Of a stretch of 64,000 nucleotides of DNA, positions 1 to 9,700 are shown piece after piece. This DNA comes from Isochrysis galbana (lineage: Eukaryota; Haptophyta; Isochrysidales; Isochrysidaceae): assembly GCA_018136815.1 (NCBI GenBank), contig CM030943.1, forward strand, positions 3,203,885-3,267,884. The letters are read 5' to 3'. A model generated the notes under the pieces. That model searched no databases. It had not been told where the DNA came from and saw only the letters and a list, made by a program, of their open reading frames with translations. Position 1 is the first letter of the stretch. Each line of letters begins with the position of its first letter. The translations under genes and the position numbers were made by a program.

Positions 1-40
1 ATAGCACCACTTTTTCACGTGCCCCGCACCGCCCACGCAG

Positions 41-418
41 CTCATCCATGACATTTGTTACGGGCCCACCTACTGGGATGTCGCCTTTGGTCCTCGTCCA
101 ATCGGCTTGGTCGAGGAGGTGAACCGCGAGATCCGCCGGCGCTTCTGGGAGGACTATGTTGCACCACCACCCTCGCCGCCACCACCTTTTTGGTGTGACT
201 GCAGTTGGACCGCAACCTTCACTTGCCCGCACGCGCCCTTGCTGCCAAGCGCCAAGGCCTTCGCCGTCGACGACGGCTCGCCCTGCTTCCATTTTTGCTG
301 TGTTGAGCACCATTTCCACGAGGCCATCGACGCCTACTACTACGGCGGCGAGCCACCCACCGGAGGCAGCTATTTTGACGAGCAGGTGGCGCTGCACGGG
401 AAGAACGTCCCCGCCTGA
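41..418 (+). CDS. Terminal exon of an unidentified gene
   Basis: An open frame runs from a good acceptor (AG at 39-40, after a C-rich tract) to TGA at 416-418. In the same frame a stop lies just upstream at 2-4, inside the presumed intron, so this is best read as the last exon of a gene that begins before the window. It encodes about 125 residues, starting LIHDICYGPTYWDVAFG. The middle is rich in Cys and His (FWCDCSW, then CPH, then CFHFCCVEHHFHE) and ends in an acidic/aromatic tail. I do not recognise the family; the Cys/His spacing could bind metal, but that is only an inference. A shorter ATG-initiated reading from 107 is possible but would not explain the conserved-looking residues before it. 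Confidence 0.45.
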   Translation, partial: LIHDICYGPTYWDVAFGPRPIGLVEEVNREIRRRFWEDYVAPPPSPPPPFWCDCSWTATFTCPHAPLLPSAKAFAVDDGSPCFHFCCVEHHFHEAIDAYYYGGEPPTGGSYFDEQVALHGKNVPA

Positions 419-594
419 GGCCATCGTACCCGACGAGTCGCCTGGGAGCCGACGGGAAACCTCGCATATGGCGCACGTGCCGCACTTGCCCTACGCTTTT
501 GTGGCAATCCAGGTCTCAAACCGAGGGACTCCTACTTGCATTTCAAACACATTCTCCACAGACCTCACACTACGGCGATTATGAAACCTATTAA
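419..594. other. Intergenic, no feature seen
   Basis: Presumed 3' flank of the terminal exon. I see no gene or repeat in it. Confidence 0.4.
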
Positions 595-710
595 TAATAA
601 TCTCACCTCACACATGGTCATGGATCTCTACCTCTTAGCCACGCCTGGAAATTAATAATCTCACCTCACACGTGGTCATGGATTTCTACCTCGTAGCCAC
701 GCCTGGAAAT
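595..710. repeat. 58-bp tandem duplication
   Basis: Two adjacent copies of a 58-bp unit (595-652 and 653-710) that begins TAATAATCTCACCTCACAC and ends CCACGCCTGGAAAT. They differ at only a few bases, so the duplication is recent. No coding role is evident. Confidence 0.85.
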
Positions 711-811
711 CTTTTCCATTCCGCCTTCCAACCTGGCTTGCGTTACACTAGAAGAACTCCAGCGGGCAGGTAATGAGTTAGGCAACCGCCAAGAGCGTAG
801 GCCCCCAGAAA

Positions 812-897
812 AAAAATCTCCTTAAAAATCCCCGCTACGCGTGCGGTATGAGGCAGTGTGCTCGTGAACCTCCCTACTACCCAACGTTAACCCCTAG
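812..897 (+). repeat. Dispersed repeat, copy 1
   Basis: An A-rich start followed by CTTAAAAATCCCCGCTACG and a segment ending TTAACCCCTAG. The same segment recurs at 57051-57142, and its beginning recurs on the minus strand near 31003-31030. The copy at 57 kb carries different sequence after CCCCTAG, so it shows this locus without the LINE fragment that follows here at 898. Confidence 0.65.
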
Positions 898-1132
898 AAA
901 AAACTATTGTTATAGTGCTTGACCTATGGAGCGTGCCGCGACCGCTCCCGAGCCTCAGGCGACCCTCGCTAGTGCGCCCCACCTTGGACGCCCCACGCCG
1001 GATGAGGCGGCTCGTCAGAAAGCCCTCTCAAAGCCCATCCAGCCCATCCAAACCACACGCGCGCGAGCGCGCGGGGTGGCGAGCACTGGCACCGAACAAG
1101 TTGCCACCATGGCTCTGCGTAGCAATAATTAG
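898..1132 (+). mobile_element. LINE 5' fragment (family A)
   Basis: Begins with the element's 5' hairpin (AAACTATTGTTATAG at 901-915) followed 11 bp later by ATG at 926. The 68-residue ORF starts MERAATAPEPQATLA and closely matches the first ~60 residues of the longer copy at 12711. Similarity stops near 1130, so the 5' end is kept and the 3' side is lost. About 400 bp to the right (to ~1540) I see no gene. Confidence 0.75.
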
Positions 1133-1725
1133 GGCGGTCAAACAGTGTTTTTTTATAAGGGGTGAAAAATGACCATGTCAGAATTGAGGAAATTTAGGGA
1201 TTTTTTTCGGGAGAAAGTTCCCAATACACCCAACTAGCACATATCCGGGACCCATTAGGACCCGGCCCCCCCCGTTGGCCCCCCACAACAAAACGTACGT
1301 TAAACGTGCAATCAAAAACTGACAAAAGACGCTAAAACGTAAAAGTAAAAGTAGGTCGTTTGCCTTCATTTGGTACCCGGTTGGAAAGGGCGCGCAGCCG
1401 CCCTTGCTGACCAAGCGGAAGAGGAGCATTCCTGAGAGGGGGTTGCCTCCCACAACCCCAACGCGGCAACCTGAGGAGGCCTCCCGCTTGGCCGAGACGG
1501 CAGCAACCTCGCTAGCCAACTCCACCTCGCCCTGCCGCCGGCGGCGTGCGTGCGGCGTCCCGCCTGGGTCGGGTGAAGGCACACCGGCCGGAGTCAGCCG
1601 ACCACGTCAAGTGGCTAGGCGTGTGTGTGTGTGTAGTATGTCATTGGATAAACGATGAGGGAGTCTCCCCGCCCCCCCCCCTCTCATCCCCGTGTAAGAA
1701 ATCAAACTTCTTATTGCACAGGCGG
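1133..1725. other. Non-coding stretch
   Basis: Contains short homopolymers and a GT microsatellite near 1620-1636. Open frames on both strands lack any recognisable protein features. Confidence 0.4.
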
Positions 1726-1886
1726 AGGGGATACCGGAGGGGATACCGGAGGGGATACCGGAGGGGATACCGGAGGGGATACCGGAGGGGATACCGGAGG
1801 GGATACCGGAGGGGATACCGGAGGGGATACCGGAGGGGATACCGGAGGGGATACCGGAGGGGATACCGGAGGGGATACCAGAGGGG
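1726..1886. repeat. 12-bp minisatellite, about 13 copies
   Basis: The unit GGATACCGGAGG repeats almost perfectly; the last unit has one change (CCAGAGG). Because the period is a multiple of three, all six frames stay open and give artificial repeat proteins (GYRR, TGGD, PSGI and so on). None has a supported gene context. Confidence 0.95.
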
Positions 1887-2086
1887 AGTATTAAGCTCAT
1901 CCCAAAATGAGCACATAAAAAGAACCAAGACCCGCGAGGTCACGGGCCCATGCCCGAGACGTCCGTTGCGACCAAAGCGAGAACCCAGAACCACGCGAGG
2001 TCACGGGCCCATCCCGTCACCATGGACCGGGGATGCCGCGATTTTTTTTTCTGTCCGTATGTACATACACAAGCACCGACGTGACC

Positions 2087-3136
2087 ATGGCTGCAATGAA
2101 CATTGTAGATGTCATTGCGCTGGGTGTTATAAACTACCAGCACCACCAAAGACAGATAGAACGGGCTAAAAGCCCGCCTCCAAAGCGAGCGGGCGAGTCA
2201 TACCTAGACCCTACACTATACAAGGGGGGGTGGTTCACGATGAACAACGGAATTGTTGTCGTCAACCCGGTGGTCGTGAGTGTTGCGGCTTCTCTGGTAG
2301 GCGTCGCTATCACGGCGGTGGCTGTATTTGCAGAGAAAATGACTAGGATGGTTGGAGAACATGATCAGGAACCACTTGTGGGGACTGCCGTGAACCAAGG
2401 AGGGGGGACGACCTCGATCCCCAATGGCCAGGTGGGCGCGCACATGGAGCATCCATACCTCCTCGCTCAGCACATTGCGTGCGTGCTCCTTGCCGTCCGC
2501 AACACGAAGCGTGTGAATAATAACCTCGTCATAGATGCGAACCTACAGCAATGGCTTGTTTGCATAGAAAATATCTCTCCCCAGAGAAAATTCTCCTTCC
2601 CCGAGATGGGGGGGGTTGTCGTAGAAGTTTCTTCCCATAAAAGAAAACAGAATGGTTCAGTTGATCGGAGTTTAACCATAAAAGAACAAGGAACAACCCG
2701 GAAGGACGATCTCAGCCGATACGCACGACAACTCCAAAACGTTGATGTAAACAGGCTTCGTCAGTTTACTGAAATGATAACAAATTACGATAATAATATA
2801 AATGACCTAAATGACAATGAAGTGCGGCTTCTCAAACAAGTCATTTTGGTCTACATATGCCACCGACCCGCCACGTCTAGGGGGTCTTCTATTGTGAGCC
2901 TCGTACACTCCTTGGTTTACGGAACCACCCTCGGCCCCCATCACACCGCCGCTGAGCTCTCCGTCGGCGCCCAGCCCCACTCCCACTCCTACCTCCAGCC
3001 CTATGCCGTCGCCCACACACCCTCGTCCACCCAGGGCGAAGTGGAGCTATTTCCGAACCTTTTTAACGTTAAGAATGGGTTCAGACCCTTTGTATTGGAC
3101 GGCGCCGCAATGGAGAAAATTTGTGAAAAGCCGTGA
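2087..3136 (+). CDS. Unidentified ORF with one likely membrane segment
   Basis: The 349-residue reading starts at ATG 2087 (MAAMNIVDVIALGVINYQ); an earlier in-frame ATG-like start at 2033 lies in a T-rich tract and is less likely. A hydrophobic stretch at about residues 60-85 (VVVNPVVVSVAASLVGVAIT) fits a transmembrane helix. The middle is polar and rich in Asn/Asp (NYDNNINDLNDNEVRLLKQ), and the tail is rich in His, Ser and Pro. Base composition is visibly more AT-rich than the neighbouring genes. I do not recognise the family. The reading ends at 3136, only a few bases before the broken end of a minus-strand LINE, so the true C-terminus may have been cut by that insertion. Could be a foreign or viral-like insertion; unproven. 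Confidence 0.5.
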   Translation: MAAMNIVDVIALGVINYQHHQRQIERAKSPPPKRAGESYLDPTLYKGGWFTMNNGIVVVNPVVVSVAASLVGVAITAVAVFAEKMTRMVGEHDQEPLVGTAVNQGGGTTSIPNGQVGAHMEHPYLLAQHIACVLLAVRNTKRVNNNLVIDANLQQWLVCIENISPQRKFSFPEMGGVVVEVSSHKRKQNGSVDRSLTIKEQGTTRKDDLSRYARQLQNVDVNRLRQFTEMITNYDNNINDLNDNEVRLLKQVILVYICHRPATSRGSSIVSLVHSLVYGTTLGPHHTAAELSVGAQPHSHSYLQPYAVAHTPSSTQGEVELFPNLFNVKNGFRPFVLDGAAMEKICEKP

Positions 3137-3161
3137 AAAGTTTAAGACCTATGTATGCCTT

Positions 3162-3842
3162 ATGCCATCTCCACGTGGAGTAGTATTCTGCGGCGTATAC
3201 TCGATCTATTCTCGTGTGGGTCTGGTGCCCGCACCTCGTGTATTGTTCTTGTAAGCCCGGATTAACCAGCAGTTGGACGTCAGTGAGCCCATGCGAGGCA
3301 AGCGCCCTCGTGAGGGCTCTACCCCCCGTATTTGCATGAGGGGCCGCCCCCGCGATGGGCCGGGTGTCTCTATGTATGTTCTCCACGCAATTGAAATCGC
3401 CCGCTATAATGGTGTGAGAAAGTATTTCCGATGTCTCATGAAGGACTTTGATGTCTTCTTTACGATTATTAGGTCGAGCATTTAGATACACGGAGGCGAA
3501 AGATATTGTTTCATGTCCGATCTTAGCCTTTACTACTACCAGCCTTCCCGGGACAACTACCGACCAAGATTCTACTACTACGTCGCTTCTGTCTCTTCTA
3601 ATGGCTACCGCCACTCCGCTCCCAGGGTCGCCCCTAGACGCGGGGGATTGAAACCAGTCCCAGCCAAGGGACCCGGCCAAACCTCGCACCCTTAGGTGCC
3701 ACCCATCGCTGTAATGGTGTAGTTCTTGCGCGTACAGAACATGGATCCCTCCTAGTCTCGCTTGCGCTAGAGTCGACGTTAATTTATGTTTCGCTCCGTT
3801 CAAATTGTATGTCGCAATCTTTAAGTCACTACTATTCACCAT
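3162..3842 (-). pseudogene. LINE ORF2 N-terminus: AP-like endonuclease, truncated
   Basis: Starts MVNSSDLKIATYNLNGAKHK at 3842, overlapping the ORF1 stop by 11 nt. The endonuclease/exonuclease/phosphatase fold signatures are visible in order: TYNLNG, AQELHHYSDG, FASVYLNARPN, HTIIAGDFNC and HTRIDRVY. The family uses these residues to nick target DNA and prime reverse transcription. The expected last catalytic motif (SDH) and the entire reverse transcriptase are absent because the element is cut near 3162; residues after HKAYI (down to the stop at 3081) are flank, not LINE. Confidence 0.85.
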
Positions 3843-5487
3843 GACGGTAAAGGCAACTAACTCCGTTCACGCAGTACCCTGGATAAGCCTTATTAGGTTT
3901 AAGATTGCATTTGACCATACAAGTTTGTTTGCCCGTGGTGGGATCCTTTACCCAACATCCGGGGATGTCGTGGCTGGAGGAGCATTGGACGATTTGACGT
4001 CCTTTCATGCGGTTGTTTTTGCATTCGCCCGCCATGAATCGGCGGCATGGCGCCGCCGCTCCAAGGCCCATGAGGGCCCTGTAGTCCATGGCGTTACTTG
4101 CGTCCCTTTGGCGCTTTCGTTGTTCTGCTTTCGCCTTATCTTGTTCGCACGTGCATTGGCGAAAGCTAACTTGGTTTTTACGGAGAAATGAGATAGCCCA
4201 CGGCTTGTCGTATCCTTTGCAGCCTCCGGGGGCTCCATGGATGGCTAATTCCCCTTCAGGAGTCACACATTCCACTGATGATCGGACCGCATAGTCCAAG
4301 TTGAAATTTTCTCCGTCATCGAGAGTCACATGAAAGTTGCGAGGGAAACGGTGCCCTAAGGCCGACGTGTCCGTGTAGACATAAAAGTGCCAGATGGGAC
4401 GCTTGCCGGACTCAACTTTCGTGATACCTTCGAGTGAGTTTTGGCCCGCTGTTGGTTGCCCCTTAGCACGTGGAAACCCTCGCGCTCGAGCGAGTTAGCC
4501 AAGTGCCTAGTCTTGGTCTTGAAAGCCTTGATCGGATCGAAGATGCGAAAAACAATGTAGGTCGCCACCTCTTTTAGGGAGGACCGGATAGCGCTCGACT
4601 TACGAGGGGCCGAGTCGGTTAACGCGCCATAGGTGATTCCAAATTCATGCGGGACTCCCGAGAGTGCTGTGTTAACTTTGTCTCCGTATGCGGCCTTGAA
4701 CTGATCATGTGCGTCTTCATCGACGTAGAAGATCCAAGGGCCTTTGCGGCCTTTGTCCATGCCATCTGGAGTTGCGTCTAGGCCTTCCAGCCTAGAGAGG
4801 AGGAATTTCATGAAGGTGGCGACATCCTCGCTCTTGATGTCCTTTTTGTCATCAGCTAGCTGAGCTAGCTGGATGAAAAAAGGCGTGTCTTCGGGCTCCT
4901 CTTCCTCATCAGGTGGAGGAGAAGCAAAAGGGGTGGTGTTGTGGAGAGTCGGCTTTGGATCCGATTGAGGATCCGCCCGCTTGCGCGACGGCTGCTGTGG
5001 TTGTTGGGCTTGTGGCTGCTGGGCTTGCTGGGCTGGATCCTTCCCTTTGTGTCCATGCGCAGCTTGCGCGTATGTCCTGGCTGCTTGAGTTGGTTGTTGG
5101 TTTGAGGGCGCAAAGGCCCCCAAAATGGATTGTTGTGTGTTGTGTTAAGTGCCCGCCCCCGAGGGGTGCACTGATGGTAGGAGTGGCCGCCATGGGGGTG
5201 GCAGCAGAGCTGCCACCTCCCATGGGGAGTCCTTGAGTTGGTGGAGGAGCGGAGGGGTTGGGTGGCCGGGCATTGCCCTGGGTCTGGTTGTCACCAGGGA
5301 ACAGGACTCTGCCTGTTCCCTGGTTCTGTGGCAGCTTGGGAGGCGAGGGTGGTGCCGTCATGTCGACGTCGTTGTCAGGCGGCGCGGCGGCCTGTGGGCG
5401 CTTGGGCTCCGGCGGTTTGGGGCGGCCCCGTTGGGGCGTCGTGACGGCGGGGGGCTGGGAGGTGGGAGCGGTCGGCGCGCGCTCCAT
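3832..5487 (-). pseudogene. LINE ORF1, frameshifted
   Basis: Compared with the intact copy at 50433-52082, this ORF1 has two breaks. A 7-bp insertion near 5137-5145 (tandem TGTGTTG) shifts the frame after the Pro/Gln-rich N-terminus, and a 1-bp loss near 4438 shifts it again before the last third. The product begins MERAPTAPTSQPPA, has a Pro-rich N-terminus, an acidic PPPDEEEEPEDTPF stretch, a conserved central domain, and C-terminal CCCH-type zinc fingers (CRRFMAGEC, then CSSSH; YCVNGVSCLYRH). Such ORF1 proteins bind element RNA. This copy is non-functional as written. Confidence 0.85.
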
Positions 5488-5505
5488 CGCTAAAACTATA
5501 ACAAT

Positions 5506-5533
5506 ATTAAAGTACATAAAAAAGTACTTTAAT
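5506..5533. other. Small inverted repeat beside the LINE 5' end
   Basis: ATTAAAGTAC (5506-5515) and GTACTTTAAT (5524-5533) form a 10-bp stem with an A-rich loop, directly beside the LINE 5' terminus. It could be a palindromic target or part of the 5' junction. Confidence 0.55.
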
Positions 5534-5536
5534 AAT

Positions 5537-5956
5537 TAACGTTGCGCAAACGAGAGTCAATGAGTGTCAATCCTCGCTCTATCTAGGTGAAAATAAAAGT
5601 GAAAAGCCCATTCATGTAGCCAAATACAGATAGCAGCGGCGGCGGGGCTATATGCAATATGCTATATGGCTATGTATAGGTAGCTAGGTCAGGCTAGCGC
5701 GCGAGCGCGGGAGCGCTCGCGCCTCGCAAAATATTTGCGAAATTTGGGGCAGTGAAAATATCCGAAGAAATTTGGGCGGGGTTCAAACGAAATTCTGACC
5801 TGGCCCTAGGCGCCTCCCACCGGCGGCCCCTCGGGGGCGTCGCCGCTGAGCGCCGGGCGCTGCTCCGCGTCGGCGGCGACGAGCCGCGAGGCCCCGCGCC
5901 GTCCCCTCGCGCGCCGCCCCGTCCCGGTCGCGACCCCCCCCCCCCCCCCCTCCCCC

Positions 5957-5994
<38 letters not shown>

Positions 5995-6754
5995 GAGAGA
6001 CCCCCTTCCCCCCCCGCCGGGGTTTGTCATCACGCCCGGCGCCGCAGGAGAGGAGACGACGGCGGCCCCCGACGCGCGGGGGATGCGATCTGGCGCCTTT
6101 GGAACCGAATCTCCGACCGAGCCGATTGGGTACAGCCGGGGCGCGCGCGGGGGGGGAGTACCATCCAAACACGGCGGACCCGCGCGAGAGATAAGAGACG
6201 TGATCGGGATGCGTCATCAGAGCGGCGGACGGAGATCTGATCTCGAACGTCCTCCACTCTCTGCTGACGAACCTCTCCAGAGCCGCCGCCTTCTCTCTCT
6301 CTCTCTCTCTCTTCCATCAGGACCTCTTCTCTCGCTCTCTCGCTCTCTTCTTCTTCTCTTCCTCTCTCTCTCTGGGTCCTCCTTCTCTGTTCTTCTTCTT
6401 CTTCTTCTCTTCCTCCTTCCATCTTTTACTGCTTTCTCGGTCCGTCCCCTCACGCCCGCTTCCCCCCCATCTTCCTCCTCCGTTTCTCCTCTTATACTTC
6501 TTCTTTCTCTCTCCTACTCTCTCCACACCGCCCCCCCCCCTCCCCTTCATCTCTCGCACTTCACTTCTTTCTCGCACACACCCGCACCCACTCTCTCTCT
6601 CCCGACCGCCCCCCTCTCCCTCCTCCCCCCCCGGCCACCGTGATCGTAGAATTTAACCTCACCATCCCGCTTTCATCTGTAAACGCAGGGCCCAAACTCC
6701 GCTGCCAACGATTGCCCCTTTGCCCCGTGCCCTCCGCGAGACTTGTCGCCATCC
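5537..6754. repeat. Intergenic region with CT/GA microsatellites
   Basis: Contains a C-run and (GA)n at about 5936-5999, then long pyrimidine-rich tracts at about 6285-6635 that run up to the start of the gene at 6755. A segment at about 5725-5810 (GCGAAATTTGGGGCAG, then GAAGAAATTTGGGCGGG) resembles 60840-60945 and is a dispersed repeat. Open frames here are low-complexity and not supported as genes. Confidence 0.6.
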
Positions 6755-9700
6755 ATGCGCCTTCTTGTCCTCCTCCTCCTCTCTCCCTTTGCCTCCTCCC
6801 TCTCCGTCTCCCTCCGCGTCACCGGTCAGCCCAACCTGGCGGTCGGCTTCGTCCGCTGCCCCACCACCCTCTCGCTCGCATCCCTCTCCGGTCAGGCCCT
6901 CTCTCTCTCTTGCAATGCTAGCTCTGTCGCTCTCTCTCTCGAGGGCCGGGGCAGCCTCGCCTCTCTCTCCGCAGGCCAGAGCTGGAGCTGGGAGGCGCGG
7001 GGGCAGCCGGAGACGGTGTGGAATACACAGGTGCGTGGCGGACTTGCACATGACTTCTCCCTTACCCGATCTGTCGGTCTCTCGCCTCCTCCCTTCCCCC
7101 ACCGTGGCCGTCTCCACTCTCGCCATCCCTCTTTCCCTCGCTCCTTCTCTCCTTCGCCCCCTCGATCGGCCTCTCCCCTCCGAGCTCTCTTCCATTTTCG
7201 CTTGCATCCTCCTACCTGTTGTACTCCCCTCCCTCTCTCCCTTGGCCCTCCCCCCCCTCTCAACCCCCGACCCTCCTTTTGGCCCACAACAGTGCCCACT
7301 CGCCTTCCGCCTGGCTTGCATGCTGTCCCCCTGTTCTTTTCGCCTCGCTTCCTTCCACCTCTCACCCTCGGCTGTTTAGCTCCCATCACGGTCCCTTGCT
7401 TACGTTCACTTGCATTCCACACCGCTCTCCTTTGTCCCCCTCCACAAGTCCCACGGGCGCTGCTACTCGATGAGCTCAACTCACCAGCCACACCCTGCAG
7501 GTGCGCATGCTCGACGTTATGTACGACACCGAGTTCGACGGCAACGACGCGCTGCAGGGCACTTTCACCGTCATGGCAGACGACACCTTCCTCGAAACCA
7601 AATTTGGCTGGATCCCGGGCGTGTCCACCTTTGAGGACCTTCGCCAGGCCAACCAAGAGTTGAAGCGCGCGAGCGGCCGCTGCCCGATGCTCGCGGCCAA
7701 TCACGTGCGTGCCCACGACTTTGACCACCCGAGGCTCGTCGAAGCTTCGCTCAAGCGATACAATTGGTTCCTTCAGTACGCGCAGGAGAAGCAGGGTGGC
7801 GTCATTCAAGGCACCAAAGATCAAATTGAGAAGGTTGATGAGTGCGTGCCGCGCACCTGCCGCTTTGTAGCCCGTGCGCGTGAAGATGAGCCCCCCCCTC
7901 TCCCCTTCCCGCCCCTCAGCGCGCGGATCAATTATGAGGCCCTGCAGGAGGTCGTGGACGCCATGTACCGCGACGAGCGAATGGACATCGTGACGCACGA
8001 AAACGCGCTCGATGCGACGATGGAGCAGGTGGGTGGCTGCCGCAGTCACGCCGACCGCCCATCCGCGCCTCACTGTCGTTCGCCCCCCCCCCCCCCAGAA
8101 TGAGCTGCGCCGCTTCCAGGCGACGTGTCTCGCGCCTGTCCAGCCCATCTTCATCAAGAATGGGAACCGCGACATGTCATTCGTGCGGCGTGGCCACTAC
8201 GACGATGTAGCCTACACCAACCAGCTCAACTACACCGACCCAACGCAGCTCGTCTCGGCATTTGAGGGCACGCCCAAGTACAGCCGCCTACTGTTCGACA
8301 AGACGCTGCCACACGCCTCGGGATTTCCGCAGGCACGCGGCCGCAACCGGCCGCCCGACTCCCCCCGCCACCCTGGTGTGCCGCCCTGCTCGCCTTGCGT
8401 CTCGCTGGCCATCCTGATACGCCGTGTGGCTCCCCTTCCCGCAGCCGGACATCAACGACGTAATCAGGGGGCGCAACAAGCTCGAGGTGACCGCATATGA
8501 CATCGCCGCCGTCACATACGAGTACCTCATCCTTTGGTGGTCGGGCAAGCCCATCACGGGTGACCATGCGGATGCCTTTGCCGGTCGCTGGCACCGGCTA
8601 CAGAGCGTGCAGGGCGGCTCGCCCAACGTCAATGGCACCCGTTTGCAAAGCAACTACACCGAGTTCAAGGAGGTGCGGCCGGCCCGTCTGTGCACGCGCC
8701 CTTTCCGCCACTTATCGCCGCCAGCGCCGAGCGCACGCCCACCGACCGCCGCGCACAGGCGCTCGACGAGGTGCGCAAGCACATCATCCCACACTTCGAG
8801 TCAAGCCCCATCTGGCACACCATGTGGCCGCAAATCAAGGCGGGCGAATTCGCCGCGAGCATGCCCAACCTTTTGGCGTACATGCCGCTCACTGCGGCTA
8901 TTTCCATCGGCAACATCGCCGCCAATGCTGAGTATATCCTGCAGCGGATGCGCTTCGACGGAGGAATGCGTACGCAGTACCGCTCTAACAAGCGCCGGTT
9001 TCTGCTTGAATGGCTACGCACGCGCGGCGGCCTACGCAATACATACAGCTACACCAAGCGCTCGCCCACGTTCCAGACGACCTACACTGACATCCACGAC
9101 GGCACTGAGCGCACTGCGCCCTTGCGCGTGAGCAATAAGTACATCGAGTCGCGCGACTCCGTCGCGGCTAATCTCGACCCGTCGCGCTTCCGCGCGCCCA
9201 ACACGTTCGACATGAACCGCACCGACTGGATGTACACGATTTGGGGGCTCCCGCTGTGGAAATACTACAAGGACGATGGCACCGGCGAGGAGAACATGCA
9301 GAAGGGCCCCGATGGCGAGTACACCTTTGAGCCCGACTACGAGAAGTGGGCCGTCAACAACAACGGCTACGCCTATGGCTGCCCGGGCGTTTGGATCGCG
9401 CAGGCGGTTATGCAAGAGGTTGTCGACATTTTCCTCGCCACCATTGAGGCCGACGAGGAGGCGACGGGCAAGTCGATGGCCCTTCCGACATGTGCTGACT
9501 ACCCGCTTCAGGTGCGTCGTCACTCCTTCCCCCGGGAAGCGCAGGATACCGCCTCGTACGCCGCAGCCCTGCCCAATCACACAGATCGCCGTGCCGCTTC
9601 TCCCCAGGTGGCCGAGCGCTTTGGCAAGGTGCCGAAGACGGCGCCCTCGTGGAGCACGGAGTGCATGTGGGCGCTTGCGCGCGTCGACATACAGTTCGGC

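Larger units (their letters stand above)
3140..5506 (-). mobile_element. LINE (family B), 5' complete, 3' truncated
   Basis: The element reads leftwards from its 5' hairpin at about 5492-5506. It contains a frameshifted ORF1 (5487-3832) and the first ~230 residues of ORF2 with an apurinic-endonuclease domain. The sequence stops inside the endonuclease near 3140-3165; no reverse transcriptase is present. The intact sister copy is at 50433-52082. Loss of the 3' side with a retained 5' end is opposite to the usual LINE truncation. Confidence 0.85.

Noticed and set aside
1726-1886. CRISPR array
   Set aside because: Units are contiguous 12-bp repeats without spacers, in a eukaryotic genome.
1546-2169. 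Long ORFs through the 12-bp repeat on both strands
   Set aside because: The period is a multiple of three, so all frames stay open automatically; no domain or gene context.
6892-8175. 427-residue minus-strand ORF
   Set aside because: Covers introns and exons of the 6755-12274 gene on the other strand; no domain.
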